Part shown: one piece after another, positions 7,889-17,296 of the stretch
How positions within the stretch are numbered: the stretch's first letter is position 1
Layout: each line of letters starts with the position of its first letter
DNA from: Bog-159 sp035602155
GTDB lineage: Bacteria > Acidobacteriota > Terriglobia > Bryobacterales > Bryobacteraceae
Direction of reading: 5' to 3'
NCBI GenBank assembly: GCA_035602155.1
Contig: DATNMW010000006.1
Coordinates: 1 to 64,000 of the forward strand
DNA length: 64,000 nt
Translations under genes and position numbers: made by a program
Notes under the pieces: generated by a model
Seen by the model: only the letters and a program-made list of their open reading frames with translations
Told to the model about the DNA's origin: nothing
The model's database searches: none

Positions 7889-10800
7889 ATGAATTCACCG
7901 ACGCGTTATTTCAAGCAGATCCTTTTGTTCGTTTTCTTCGCCAGCTTCGTGCCGAGCTCGCCCATGCCTGCGCAGGACATCTTGGGCGGTATCACCGGCA
8001 CCGTAAAAGACGCCACCGGCGCGGCTGTACCCGACGCCACCGTGCGCGCGCGAAACATCGATACCAACCTGGAAGTGGTCCAACACAGCCAGGCCAATGG
8101 ATCGTATACCGTAGGAAATATTCCGGCGGGCACCTATAGAGTGACGTTTACCAAGGATGGATTCGAGACCGAAACGCACACCCAGGTTCTGGTGAACGCG
8201 AACCGCACTACTACGGTAGACGGCGACCTGAAGGTGGGTACGGTCGCCACAACGGTGGAGGTGACCTCGACGCCCCTCATGAACCAGGTGGACACTACCA
8301 ACGGTTATGTGGTCGATCAATTGACTATTCAGGAGACGCCGTTGGGAACTGGCAGCTTCACGCAGTTAGCGATCCTGAGTCCGGGCGTGCACGCGGATTT
8401 CCTGGGCGGAGCCGGCAGCAACGCCGGACTCGGCAACCAGGCGATCTTCGCTAACGGGAACCGGGACACCAGCAACAGCTTCTCCCTGAACGGCGTGGAT
8501 ACCAACAATCTCTTCAACGGCAATTCCACCAGTCAGGTGGGCGAGAATCGTTTCGTCCTGAATATCGGTGAAAACTTCGGGGCCGGCGGCGCGATACAGA
8601 CCAGCACTTCGGTTTACGGCGCCATCGGCCAGGCGCTGCCCACGCCCCCGGTGGAGACCATCCAGGAAGTCTCGGTGAATGCGGCTATGTACGATGCCAC
8701 GCAGGGAGCGCATAGCGGCGCGCACATCAGCGTGATCACCAAGTCGGGCACCAACGACATCCACGGCATGGCGTACGAAGACTTCCAGAACAGCATATTC
8801 AATGCCGCGCCGTTCTTTTACAACTCGTCCCCGGCCATCACCACCAAGGACCCTTTCCTGAACCGCAACCAGTTTGGCGTGAATGTCGGCGGACCGATCA
8901 AGAAAAACAAGCTGTTCTACTTCGTGGCTTACCAAGGGGTGCGCCTCGCGGATGCGGCGGATGCCACCAAGGATGTCAACGTGCCCATCGGACTGACCGG
9001 CGACCGCAGCTTGCAGGGCATCGTAAATGCCATGCAGACGAGCTACGGCAAGACCATTACCACTTCGCAGATCAGCCCCGTGGCGGCATCCATGTTGCAA
9101 GCCAAACTGTCCAACGGCCAGTATCTTTTCCCCAGCGCGCAGATCACCGATTCAACCACGGCGCTCGCGTTGGGTTATGACGCGGTCGTGGAGGGGCCTA
9201 ACGCGCAGTCCAGCGTCAATCAGGGCATCGCCAACATGGACTACAACGTAAATGACATGGACCGCCTGACAGTGAAGCTTTATTATCAGGACGATCCCAC
9301 CACCAACCCGTTTGGGGCGGTAGGGGCGCTGCTCGGTTTTCCGCAACAACTCGCTGCGGGAAGCGAGGTCGCCGCCATCAACAACACTGTTATCCTGAGC
9401 CCCTCCCTGACGTGGCAGCAGCACGCCGGATTCACACGCCTGCGCGCCTATTCCGATACACAGCAGCAGTTCACGCCGGGCGACTTTGGCATGAGCCTGC
9501 TGGGCGCGACCAGCTTCCCCCAAATCGAGATCGCCGACGCATTAGGGAGCAGCGGCCTGGAATTTGGGCCCAGCGTGAGTTTCGGCAACGCCGGAATGTA
9601 CCAGAACCAGTGGGAACTTGGTTCGTCGCTCAATTGGGTCAAGGGCCGGCACACCATCGCCATCGGCGGCACTTGGGCGCACACCCAGCTCAACGTCATC
9701 AACAACAACACCGAATCGGACACTCTAGGCTTCAAGAGCTTCCTGAATTTCGTGGAAGGGGTGGTGCGCACCGGCAGCGACTCGGCCGCATTCCCCAATG
9801 CCAACGCCAGCCGCTACTACCGCTCCGACACCGCGGGGGTGTATATCAACGACAACTACAAAGTTCTCAGCAACCTGTCGCTGACCCTGGGACTGCGTTG
9901 GGACTTCGATGGTCCCCTCACGGAAAAATACGGAAGGCTGGCGACTTTCAATCCCAGCCTGTACGGGTATGACGCCTCCACCGACACGATCACCAGTTCC
10001 GGACTCGAGATCGCTGGAAACAACGCATTACTCGGCACTGCCGGAGCGAACGATTCACTGTTGACGCAGCACCAATGGGGTCTCGCGCCCCGCATCGGTC
10101 TGGCATGGACGCCCAAGCCGAAATTGACCGTGCGTACGGGCTTTGGCATGTATTACGACCGCGGCGAGTTGTTCAGCGAGTTCTCGCCCAGCGCCGGCTT
10201 CGGATTCAACGGACCGTTGGGCGTAACCCTGGAGCAGCCCTTCGTCACGGCGATATTCGCAGGCAAGGGGGCAACCTTCCAGACCCCATTTGGCAGCGCG
10301 CCGCCGGCCGCACCGCCGCAAAGCGCCGCGGCGTTCCAGGCTCTTCTGCCGAACCTCAATGACACTTTAAATGGCGACTATCCCGCGGGTAACCTGTTCG
10401 GACCGTTCCTGATTGGCGGCTACGATGCGAACAACAAGCTGCCCTACACGCTCAATTGGACCTTCGACATTCAGTATCAGGCGTCGAATAGCTGGCTGTT
10501 CAGCGCCGGATACGTCGGCAACCATGGCGCGCACGAAGTCTTGCCGATTCCGTTCAACCAGCCGGCGATTGCCACTCCGCAAAACCCGGTCAACGGTCAG
10601 ATGTATTCGTATGGCGGCGTCACTCCCTTGTATCTCAATCTGGAGCCGTACGACCCGGCGCCGGAATACGCGGGGAACGCGCCGGGCCGCGTCCCTTACA
10701 TCGGCTACGACATGAACTCCGTTTTGTATGAGGCCGAAGGTATTTCCAACTATAACGCGCTGCAGCTTCAGGCCCGCAAGCGGTTGTCCAACGGCCTGCA

Positions 10801-11578
10801 GTTCACCGCTTCTTACACCTGGTCCCATGCGCTCGACGAGCAGAGCGGACTGGGCCTGTTTTTCACCGGCAACAACCCGCTGAATCCCAAGTCGAATTAT
10901 GCGTCTTCGGATTTCGACCAGACGCACGTGTTTCTGATCAACTACAGTTATACGCTGCCGAGGGTGACCTCGAATCAGTCCCTAGGCTATCTGGTGAATG
11001 GGTGGACCATCGGCGGACAGACGGTGGCGCAGAGCGGCCAGCCTTACAGTGTCTACGATTTTTCGGGTTCGGTGGCCAGCCTGTATTACGGGTCGAGCGA
11101 CTACATCACCAACCCGATTGTGCCGCTGCTGCCCGGCGTCACCGCCAAGCAGGCCCAACTCCAGGGCACTACCGGCGTCAACCCGAATAACCCGGTGCTC
11201 AATGCCGCGGATTTTGGGCCGCAGTTCCTGACGCCGGGAACCAGCGGTGTCCCGCCGTGCGATTCATCGGGATGCGACGTGTACGAATCGCTTTACGGTG
11301 GCACGGGCCGCAACCTGTTCCGCGCGCCGTTCCAGGTGCGCTTCGATATGAGCCTGGCCAAGGAGTTCCAGTTCCGCGAACGATACCGTTTGCGCTTCAA
11401 CTTCGACGTGTTCAATCTTTTCAATCACCCCGATTTTGACGCGCCCAACAACGATGTGGATTTCTTCCCCTATTATGAAGGTCCGCCCTCGATTCCGCCG
11501 ACTGGGAGTCTGGGGTATATCCAGCATACGATCGGCAGTTCGCGATTCATGCAATTGTCGCTGCATCTGTCGTTCTAA
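7889..11578 (+). CDS. Oar-like TonB-dependent receptor with carboxypeptidase-regulatory-like domain
   Basis: 1229 residues: a signal peptide ending in SPMPAQ, then a CarboxypepD_reg-like Ig domain (GGITGTVKDATGAAVPDATVRARNI, NGSYTVGNIPAGTYRVTFTKDGFET). A plug region contains FANGNRDTSNSFSLNGVDTNN and the PVETIQEVSVNAAMYDA segment, and a long beta-barrel ends in FMQLSLHLSF with the terminal Phe needed for outer-membrane assembly. A strong Shine-Dalgarno (GGGAGGACACCGAGG) precedes the ATG. Such receptors are present in large numbers in acidobacteria and are thought to import or bind large ligands. No TonB/ExbBD or substrate-binding gene is adjacent, so the ligand cannot be inferred. Confidence 0.92.
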   Translation: MNSPTRYFKQILLFVFFASFVPSSPMPAQDILGGITGTVKDATGAAVPDATVRARNIDTNLEVVQHSQANGSYTVGNIPAGTYRVTFTKDGFETETHTQVLVNANRTTTVDGDLKVGTVATTVEVTSTPLMNQVDTTNGYVVDQLTIQETPLGTGSFTQLAILSPGVHADFLGGAGSNAGLGNQAIFANGNRDTSNSFSLNGVDTNNLFNGNSTSQVGENRFVLNIGENFGAGGAIQTSTSVYGAIGQALPTPPVETIQEVSVNAAMYDATQGAHSGAHISVITKSGTNDIHGMAYEDFQNSIFNAAPFFYNSSPAITTKDPFLNRNQFGVNVGGPIKKNKLFYFVAYQGVRLADAADATKDVNVPIGLTGDRSLQGIVNAMQTSYGKTITTSQISPVAASMLQAKLSNGQYLFPSAQITDSTTALALGYDAVVEGPNAQSSVNQGIANMDYNVNDMDRLTVKLYYQDDPTTNPFGAVGALLGFPQQLAAGSEVAAINNTVILSPSLTWQQHAGFTRLRAYSDTQQQFTPGDFGMSLLGATSFPQIEIADALGSSGLEFGPSVSFGNAGMYQNQWELGSSLNWVKGRHTIAIGGTWAHTQLNVINNNTESDTLGFKSFLNFVEGVVRTGSDSAAFPNANASRYYRSDTAGVYINDNYKVLSNLSLTLGLRWDFDGPLTEKYGRLATFNPSLYGYDASTDTITSSGLEIAGNNALLGTAGANDSLLTQHQWGLAPRIGLAWTPKPKLTVRTGFGMYYDRGELFSEFSPSAGFGFNGPLGVTLEQPFVTAIFAGKGATFQTPFGSAPPAAPPQSAAAFQALLPNLNDTLNGDYPAGNLFGPFLIGGYDANNKLPYTLNWTFDIQYQASNSWLFSAGYVGNHGAHEVLPIPFNQPAIATPQNPVNGQMYSYGGVTPLYLNLEPYDPAPEYAGNAPGRVPYIGYDMNSVLYEAEGISNYNALQLQARKRLSNGLQFTASYTWSHALDEQSGLGLFFTGNNPLNPKSNYASSDFDQTHVFLINYSYTLPRVTSNQSLGYLVNGWTIGGQTVAQSGQPYSVYDFSGSVASLYYGSSDYITNPIVPLLPGVTAKQAQLQGTTGVNPNNPVLNAADFGPQFLTPGTSGVPPCDSSGCDVYESLYGGTGRNLFRAPFQVRFDMSLAKEFQFRERYRLRFNFDVFNLFNHPDFDAPNNDVDFFPYYEGPPSIPPTGSLGYIQHTIGSSRFMQLSLHLSF

Positions 11579-11689
11579 AGTGGGGCGGTTCCAAAAGCGC
11601 GGGTCCGGGGGGGATCCGCGCAGACCGGGGGGCTAGCCCATAAACGCAGGCGTTCGGCTACCGCACAGGAGCTAGAATGGGGGTTCTCG

Positions 11690-12979
11690 ATGCCGCAGAG
11701 AATCCCCCCCGCGCGATCCATCTCAGGTTCTATCGCCCTGCCCGGCGACAAGTCGATCTCCCACCGCTATGCCATGATCGCCTCCATTGCCCGAGGCGAT
11801 AGCCGGATTCAGAATTACTCCACCGGCGCCGACTGTCATTCGACGCTCAGCGCCATGCGCGCGCTCGGCGTATCCGTAGAAGAGAATGGAACGGAAGTGT
11901 CGATTCACGGACGCGGCCTGGACGGTCTCCGCTCGCCCACTGCGGACCTGGACGCCGGCAACTCCGGTTCAACCATCCGCATGCTCTCCGGCATTTTGGC
12001 GGCGCAGCCGTTCGCGGCCCGTATTCGCGGCGACGAATCCCTCTCCCGCCGGCCCATGGGTCGAATTATCGAGCCGCTCACCCGGATGGGCGCTTCAATC
12101 GGGGCGCGCGACGGCCGCTTTCCGCCGCTCGAAATCCGGGGCGCGCATCTACAGCCCGTCGATTACGCGCTCCCGGTCCCGAGCGCCCAAGTGAAAACCT
12201 GCGTGCTTTTCGCCGGACTATATGCGGAAGGCGAGACCACGGTGCGCGAGCCGGTGCGCTCGCGCGATCATACGGAGATTGCCCTGCGCGAGTTCGGGGC
12301 GGATTTGCGCGTGCAATCCAAGACCATCTCGCTGACCGGACGCCCCACGCTCACCGGGCGCGAGTTGACGGTCCCTTCGGACCTTTCCTCGGCGGCGTTC
12401 TTTATCGTGGCGGCGCTGCTGCTGCCTGGATCGCACCTGGCCATTCGGGGAGTGGGATTGAACCCGACCCGCTCTGCGCTGCTCGATTTTCTGGCGGGCA
12501 TGGGCGCGGCCATCCGCATCACCGAAGTGGAGAGCCGCAACGGGGAACTGTCCGGCGAACTAGTGGTCTCGAGCTCGCGCGTGCGCGGCGGAACCATCGA
12601 AAAGGAAATTACCGCCGCGTTGATCGACGAGATCCCGGTGCTGGCTGTTCTGGGCGCGGTCAGTGAAGAAGGGATCGTCATCCGGGATGCCGCCGAACTG
12701 CGCATTAAGGAGACGGACCGCATCGCCACGGTCGCCGAAAATTTGCGCCGCATGGGGGTGCGGGCGGAGGAATTGGCGGACGGCCTCGCGATTCCCGGGC
12801 GGCAGCGGTTCCACGCCGCCGAACTGGATTCTTTCGGCGATCACCGCATCGCCATGGCGTTCGCTATCGCGGCGTTGTGCGCGGATGGCGAATCCACGAT
12901 TCACGGCGCGGAGGCGGCTTCGGTTTCGTTCCCGGAGTTTTTTGAGACGCTCGGCTCCCTTACGGTCGCGGCTCGGTAA
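11690..12979 (+). CDS. aroA: 3-phosphoshikimate 1-carboxyvinyltransferase (EPSP synthase)
   Basis: 429 residues. The enzyme joins PEP to shikimate-3-phosphate in aromatic amino-acid synthesis. Motifs in order: LPGDKSISHR (PEP/S3P-binding Lys), DAGNSGSTIR, RGDESLSRRPMGRIIEPL, DLSSAAFFIVAALLLPGS, ELRIKETDRIA and SFGDHRIAMAFAIA. The RPMGR block resembles class II (glyphosate-tolerant type) enzymes. The start ATG at 11690 follows a GGGGG-containing leader. The last residues (LGSLTVAAR) are encoded by the dispersed 27-bp repeat, and the 3' end overlaps the convergent holB by 20 bp. Confidence 0.96.
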   Translation: MPQRIPPARSISGSIALPGDKSISHRYAMIASIARGDSRIQNYSTGADCHSTLSAMRALGVSVEENGTEVSIHGRGLDGLRSPTADLDAGNSGSTIRMLSGILAAQPFAARIRGDESLSRRPMGRIIEPLTRMGASIGARDGRFPPLEIRGAHLQPVDYALPVPSAQVKTCVLFAGLYAEGETTVREPVRSRDHTEIALREFGADLRVQSKTISLTGRPTLTGRELTVPSDLSSAAFFIVAALLLPGSHLAIRGVGLNPTRSALLDFLAGMGAAIRITEVESRNGELSGELVVSSSRVRGGTIEKEITAALIDEIPVLAVLGAVSEEGIVIRDAAELRIKETDRIATVAENLRRMGVRAEELADGLAIPGRQRFHAAELDSFGDHRIAMAFAIAALCADGESTIHGAEAASVSFPEFFETLGSLTVAAR

Positions 12980-12980
12980 C
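12954..12980 (+). repeat. Dispersed 27-bp repeat, copy A
   Basis: GCTCCCTTACGGTCGCGG followed by CTCGGTAAC. It overlaps the stop codon of aroA and encodes the aroA C-terminus on one strand and the holB C-terminus (KTVTEPRP) on the other. Related copies lie at 27209, 54137 and 57871. Confidence 0.8.
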
Positions 12981-14003
12981 GGTTTTCCGCAGATCCACAA
13001 TCAGCGCGTCCAGCGCTATCGACTTTTGAATGTTGCGCCGGATCAGTCCCGCCAAATCGTCCACTTTTCGTACCGCGCCGCGAATCCAGTCGAACGAAAC
13101 TTTGCGCGCGACGGCTTCCAGTTCCGCACGCAGATCCTCGTTGCGCACCGCGCCGCCCGATTCCCGCAGCACCAGCACGTCACGCAGCAGATCGTAAAGC
13201 GCCTTCAGATGCAACTCCAGCTTCTCGCTCTTGCTGCGTCCGATGGCTTCCGAATAGGGTACCCACGTGCCGAACGGCTGCACCCCGGCCGCCACGCGCA
13301 GCAGCGTGAACATGGCCGCGCGGCGCTTATCGTAAGCTTCCAGATCCAGCGAGACCGCCACGCCCGGACTGCCGCCGCTCAGCGCCGCGCGCCGCTCCGC
13401 ATGGTCCATCCCGCGCGCGCGCACGAATTCGCGGGTCTCCTCCCTTGAAAGCGGAGTAAACTGAAACGGAACCGCGCGCGAGCGGATGGTCGGCAGCAGA
13501 TCGTAAGCGTTCTCCGCCGTCATAATCAGGATCAGGTACGGGGACGGTTCCTCCAGCGTCTTGAGCAAGGCGTTGGCGGCGTGTTCACCGGCGCGGTCCA
13601 CGTGGTCGATCAGGAACACGCGGCGGCTGCCTTGATTCGGCGCGAGCTTGGCCCACTCGCGCAGCAGGCGCGTCTGATCGATGGAGATCTGGCGCAGCGG
13701 CCCATCCGGCGGAAACGTCGCGAAATCCGCATAGGAGGCGAACAGCAGCGGATCCTGGTTGCGCTTGTCTGCCGGCCAGCGCTCGCGCGCCGCCACGATT
13801 TCGACGTTCTCCGGCAGGCTGAGATCGTCGCGCTCAATCTGTTCCGCGTGGCCCAGCAGACGCGCGGCCAACCTGCGCGCCAAAGTGGCTTTGCCCACAC
13901 CTTCCGGTCCCGCAAACAACAGCGTTTGCGCCAGGCGTCCGCGCGCGATCATTTGGTCCAGCGCCGCGGTGACGTGCGGGTTGCCCCAAAAAACATCAAA
14001 CAT
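12960..14003 (-). CDS. holB: DNA polymerase III delta-prime subunit
   Basis: 347 residues of clamp-loader AAA+ type. It starts at FWGNPHVTAALDQMIARGRLAQTLLFAGPEGVGKATLARRLA (Walker A, residues ~33-40). ISIDQTRLLREWAKLAPNQGSRRVFLIDHVDRAGEHAANALLKTLEEPSPYLILIMTAE carries the Walker-B-like region, and LLPTIRSRAVPFQF is the SRC-like arginine region. No zinc-binding cysteine cluster is visible between Walker A and B. The ATG overlaps the end of tmk by 8 bp, the conserved tmk-holB pairing, so translational coupling is expected. Its C-terminus (TVTEPRP) comes from the dispersed 27-bp repeat. Confidence 0.9.
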   Translation of the reverse strand: MFDVFWGNPHVTAALDQMIARGRLAQTLLFAGPEGVGKATLARRLAARLLGHAEQIERDDLSLPENVEIVAARERWPADKRNQDPLLFASYADFATFPPDGPLRQISIDQTRLLREWAKLAPNQGSRRVFLIDHVDRAGEHAANALLKTLEEPSPYLILIMTAENAYDLLPTIRSRAVPFQFTPLSREETREFVRARGMDHAERRAALSGGSPGVAVSLDLEAYDKRRAAMFTLLRVAAGVQPFGTWVPYSEAIGRSKSEKLELHLKALYDLLRDVLVLRESGGAVRNEDLRAELEAVARKVSFDWIRGAVRKVDDLAGLIRRNIQKSIALDALIVDLRKTVTEPRP

Positions 14004-14634
14004 ACGGCTCGACGGCCTGCCAGATTTCGGCCGCTATGGGTTCGACGGCGGCACGGCCGTCGAAGACGCGGAAGCGATCCGGCTCGCGCGCCGCCAGGCC
14101 GTGATACGCCTCGTAGACCTGGCGATGGAACACGATCGATTGCTCGTCCATGCGCGTCTCGCTGTGCGGTTTGGAGGCGTTGCGCGCGTGCGCCCGCGCC
14201 AGGCTGGTCTCCGCATCGATATCGATCAGCAGCGTCAGATCCGGAACCAGACCGCGGCAAGCGATGCGGTCGAGAGTCGTCACCGCCTCCGCTCCCAGCC
14301 CCCGCCCGCAGCCCTGGTAGACCAGCGTGGAATCGGTGAACCGGTCGGAAAGCACGATCTTACCCGCGGCCAAGGCCGGCTTGATCCACTCGTCCACGTT
14401 CTGCGCGCGGCAGGCGAAATACAGCAGCATCTCGGCTGTGGGTCCCAGTTCCCGATTGGCTGCATCCAGCAGAATCCGCCGGATCTCGACGCCGATGCGC
14501 GTGCCGCCCGGCTCGGCGGTCTCCAGCACGTCGCGGCCGCGCGCGCGCAGGCGCTCGGCGAGCAGCCGCATCTGGGTGGTCTTCCCCGAACCATCCATGC
14601 CTTCAAATGTAAGGAACAGGCTCCGTTTCCGCAT
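13996..14634 (-). CDS. tmk: Thymidylate kinase
   Basis: 212 residues that phosphorylate dTMP to dTDP. P-loop FEGMDGSGKTTQ at residues ~10-20. ETAEPGGTRIGVEIR is the DR/EPGGT-type dTMP-binding motif, and LSDRFTDSTLVYQGCGRGL carries the DRY/DRF motif and lid start. Arginines in LARAHARNASKPHSETRMDEQ follow. Length is normal for the family. First gene of the tmk-holB unit. Confidence 0.96.
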   Translation of the reverse strand: MRKRSLFLTFEGMDGSGKTTQMRLLAERLRARGRDVLETAEPGGTRIGVEIRRILLDAANRELGPTAEMLLYFACRAQNVDEWIKPALAAGKIVLSDRFTDSTLVYQGCGRGLGAEAVTTLDRIACRGLVPDLTLLIDIDAETSLARAHARNASKPHSETRMDEQSIVFHRQVYEAYHGLAAREPDRFRVFDGRAAVEPIAAEIWQAVEPYV

Positions 14635-14785
14635 GCGGAATCCTCATTGTAGCGAAGCCGTCCAGTCGGCCGCGCAGGTGCGCATGTACGGATAGTCCCT
14701 TATAGAACACTGGCAGTCGGTTGCACCGTGGGGCCGCCAATCATGGCCGCCGTCGCCTTCACGGCGCCTCGTCGTGATCGCAAAG

Positions 14786-14821
14786 GCCGGCTGACAGCCG
14801 GCTGCGGGCAGGATTGCCCGC
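14786..14821 (+). repeat. Paired-hairpin intergenic repeat, copy 1
   Basis: Two adjacent perfect hairpins: GCCGGCT-GAC-AGCCGGC (14786-14802) and GCGGGCA-GGAT-TGCCCGC (14804-14821), followed by CCCCACA. It lies in the ~296-bp gap between tmk and the Gfo/Idh gene, in which I see no gene. No T-tract follows, so it is not a standard terminator. The same two-hairpin-then-CCCCACA layout recurs at 53424-53458. Confidence 0.7.
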
Positions 14822-14930
14822 CCCACAAACGCCATATTCACTTGTCAGTCAGCGCGGAAATGGCGCTTTGGCCGAAACATAGATCTATAAAGAACTAACT
14901 GGACGATGTACTAGCTGCGCCACGCGGCGA

Positions 14931-16136
14931 TCAGAGCGGCAGGATTTCCTCGCGCACCGGATCGAAGTCGATCCGCCGCTTCTGCATATACGAGATATTG
15001 CCCAGGTGCGAAGCCTGTGCCGACCGGTGCCCGATCAGCACATCGCCGTTGGGCCGCTGGCGCGAACGCACGCACTCCAGGAAATTATTCACGTGGTCCG
15101 CGTCGATGTTGCTGAACGCCTTCACGATGGTCGGTTGCGCGCCGCGCCCCACAGGATGGAATTCGTAGCGCCCACGATCGATATATAAGCGCCCGTCCGT
15201 ACCGCAAATCTCCACCGCCGCGCCCGTAATCCCCGGTACCAGCGTGGCCTCGAAGGTGGCGTTGAACTCGCCCGGATATTCCAGCAGCACGTTGATGGTA
15301 TCCGGCGCCGTGCGGCCATCCTTGTACTTGTAAACGCCCCCCGCCGCGGATGCTGACGTCGGGACCTCCTGCCCCATGAACATGTGCACCACGTCGATCC
15401 AGTGCGTGAACAAATCCGTCACCTGGCCGCCGCCGAAATCCAGGTAGGCGCGCCAGTTGAAATACTGCTGCGGATCGTAATCGCGCCACTTCAACGGTCC
15501 CAGGAAATGGGCCCAGTCCAGATTGGAAGGCAGCGTCCGCAGCGATTCCGGCGCCAGCCGCAGGTGATAGCCGTTGCCGTGCCACCACGTGCGCGCCAGT
15601 GTGATCTTACCCAGCTTGCCCGTGTCGAAATACTCGCGCTTGGCTTGCAGATAGTGCTGCCCGGAGCGCTGCTGCATGCCCACCTGGCAAATGCGCTCGT
15701 TGACCCGCGCCGCTTTGACGATCAGCGGACCTTCTTCAATCGTGCGCGTCAGCGGCTTCTCGACGTAGACGTCTTTGCCCGCATTCAGCGCGTCAATAGC
15801 GGTCTGCGCGTGCCAGTGGTCGGGCGTGGCGATGAGCGCCACATCTACTTCCTTCATTGCCAGCAGTGCGCGGTGATCTTTGAACCCCTTGGCATTGGGG
15901 GCTTTGCCGCGAGCCGTGTCGATCTTCTCGCCATAGATATCGCAGACCGCCACCACATCGGCATTGGCCTTCTGGAAATTCCCCATGTCGTACTGGCCGC
16001 GATCGCCGCAGCCGATGACGCCCAGTTGAATACGGTCGTTGGCGCCCTTCACGCGGGAGTAGGAAAGCGCCGTAAGGGCGGAAGCGCCGCGCAGAAAATT
16101 GCGGCGGTCGAGAGCAATTTCAGACATAAGATTCAT
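14931..16136 (-). CDS. Tat-exported Gfo/Idh/MocA-family oxidoreductase
   Basis: 401 residues. A Tat signal (LDRRNFLRGASALTALSY) precedes a Rossmann fold (IQLGVIGCGDRGQYDMGNF). VALIATPDHWHAQTAIDALNAGKDVYVEKPLTRTIEEG carries the EKP catalytic Lys, and a C-terminal alpha/beta domain follows (DLFTHWIDVVHMFM). These are NAD(P)-dependent sugar or sugar-derivative oxidoreductases; periplasmic versions are abundant in acidobacteria and planctomycetes. The substrate is unknown. Its ATG overlaps the stop of the upstream methyltransferase gene by one base (TAATG), so the two are likely co-translated. A second ATG three codons in is an equally good start. Confidence 0.9.
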   Translation of the reverse strand: MNLMSEIALDRRNFLRGASALTALSYSRVKGANDRIQLGVIGCGDRGQYDMGNFQKANADVVAVCDIYGEKIDTARGKAPNAKGFKDHRALLAMKEVDVALIATPDHWHAQTAIDALNAGKDVYVEKPLTRTIEEGPLIVKAARVNERICQVGMQQRSGQHYLQAKREYFDTGKLGKITLARTWWHGNGYHLRLAPESLRTLPSNLDWAHFLGPLKWRDYDPQQYFNWRAYLDFGGGQVTDLFTHWIDVVHMFMGQEVPTSASAAGGVYKYKDGRTAPDTINVLLEYPGEFNATFEATLVPGITGAAVEICGTDGRLYIDRGRYEFHPVGRGAQPTIVKAFSNIDADHVNNFLECVRSRQRPNGDVLIGHRSAQASHLGNISYMQKRRIDFDPVREEILPL

Positions 16137-17047
16137 TATACGGCGGCGCGCTGCGCGGCCGCGATGCGATAGAGTTCGGATCCCGCCTCCCTCCGCTGCA
16201 TTGGCTCGCAGTAAGACTTGGCCGCGTCCGCCGTGGACACGTCGCTCATCAATGCGAAGCCGCGGGCTCGCAGATAATCCGCCAGTTCGGCAGGATTAAA
16301 GCCGAAGATGAACGGTTCTCCGGTCGACCGCACAGACGACTTCCACCGCCGCGCTTCGCGGAACGCCACCGAACCGTCCAACGCGCCCTTGTGTACGTAC
16401 GTGAAAATCAATTGGCTCCCGCGCGCCAGGATGCCCGTGAGCATGCGGAAGTTCCGGTCCACGGCGGCAGCCGTCAGATAGCTGACCACGCCTTCCCATA
16501 CCGCAACCGCGGCGACGCGCGTATCGAAGCCCGCGCGCACCAAAGCGGTTTCAAGGTCGTCCTGTTCGAAATCAACGGGCACGAAATGAACGTTGGCCGG
16601 CAGCCGCCCAAGCCTCGCTTCCAATCGCTGCCGCTTGGCCTGCTGCGTGGAGGGATGATCGACTTCGAACAGCGGCACATCCCGCAACTCCTCCAGGCGA
16701 TACGGACGGCTGTCGAAACCTGCGCCGAGCATCAGGGCCTGGCTCGCGCCTTGGCGAACTGCCTGTCGCACCAGGTCGTCGATCAGCCGCGTGCGCACCA
16801 CCGCCGAACTGCGCGTACGCGGCCATCCCGCGTCCAGAAACCACGTTGCCAAGCGGCCCGCCACGGGCAGCCGCGCGAACCCGGCCAATGCTCTGAGCCG
16901 CCCGGTGAGTAAGGCCGTGGCGTACGGATCTTCAAACAGCCGGCGATCCGCGCGTCCCGCCGTCTCCACCGCGCGAAACAGAGCCATGAATTCGGCGGTG
17001 CGGCTGGGACGGCCGCCGCCTCTAAATCCGCTTGCCGTTCCACCCAA
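16136..17047 (-). CDS. SAM-dependent methyltransferase, leucine-carboxyl-methyltransferase-like (TIGR00027 type)
   Basis: 303 residues. Motifs typical of the LCM-like group: SRTAEFMALFRAVETA, FEDPYATALLTG, TRLIDDLVRQAVRQGASQALMLGAGFDSRPYRL (SAM-binding motif I), VPLFEVDHPSTQQAKRQRL, FVPVDFEQDDL, and AVWEGVVSYLTAAAVDRNFRML. The family is known mainly in actinobacteria and soil bacteria; substrates are mostly unknown. It lies immediately upstream of the Tat oxidoreductase with a TAATG overlap, but no joint pathway is evident. Confidence 0.88.
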   Translation of the reverse strand: MGGTASGFRGGGRPSRTAEFMALFRAVETAGRADRRLFEDPYATALLTGRLRALAGFARLPVAGRLATWFLDAGWPRTRSSAVVRTRLIDDLVRQAVRQGASQALMLGAGFDSRPYRLEELRDVPLFEVDHPSTQQAKRQRLEARLGRLPANVHFVPVDFEQDDLETALVRAGFDTRVAAVAVWEGVVSYLTAAAVDRNFRMLTGILARGSQLIFTYVHKGALDGSVAFREARRWKSSVRSTGEPFIFGFNPAELADYLRARGFALMSDVSTADAAKSYCEPMQRREAGSELYRIAAAQRAAV

Positions 17048-17059
17048 TGTTGCAAGACC

Positions 17060-17296
17060 TCACTTCCGCATGTCGTCCAGGAATTCCGACGGCGGCGCGA
17101 CACCCGTCACCAGCAAGTGATCCCGTGCGCGCGTACAAGCGACATACAACAGGTGCCGCTCCGTATTGTAGACCTCCTCCAGATCCGCGTCGTCCACGAC
17201 CGCTTCGATCCGTTCTTGCAACGGAATCACCTCATCGTCGCAAGCCATCACCGTAACCGACCGAAGCCCGTCCAGTGACAGTCTCAAGATTGCCAT
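17060..17296 (-). pseudogene. UvrD/Rep-like helicase C-terminal remnant
   Basis: Only the last ~78 residues remain: VTVMACDDEVIPLQERIEAV, DADLEEVYNTERHLLYVACTRARDHLLVTGV, SEFLDDM. The ERxLLYVACTRAR block is helicase motif VI of UvrD-family enzymes. The ~600 residues of motor domain that should precede it are absent, and upstream DNA in the same direction shows no helicase motif. This is a truncated relic. Confidence 0.8.

Noticed and set aside
11579..11689. Terminator after the TonB receptor gene
   Set aside because: A GC-rich imperfect stem (GCGCGGGTCC/GGATCCGCGC) is present but no T-run follows.
14644..14841. Small open frame between tmk and the Gfo/Idh gene
   Set aside because: It runs through the paired-hairpin repeat, so the apparent coding sequence is repeat-derived.
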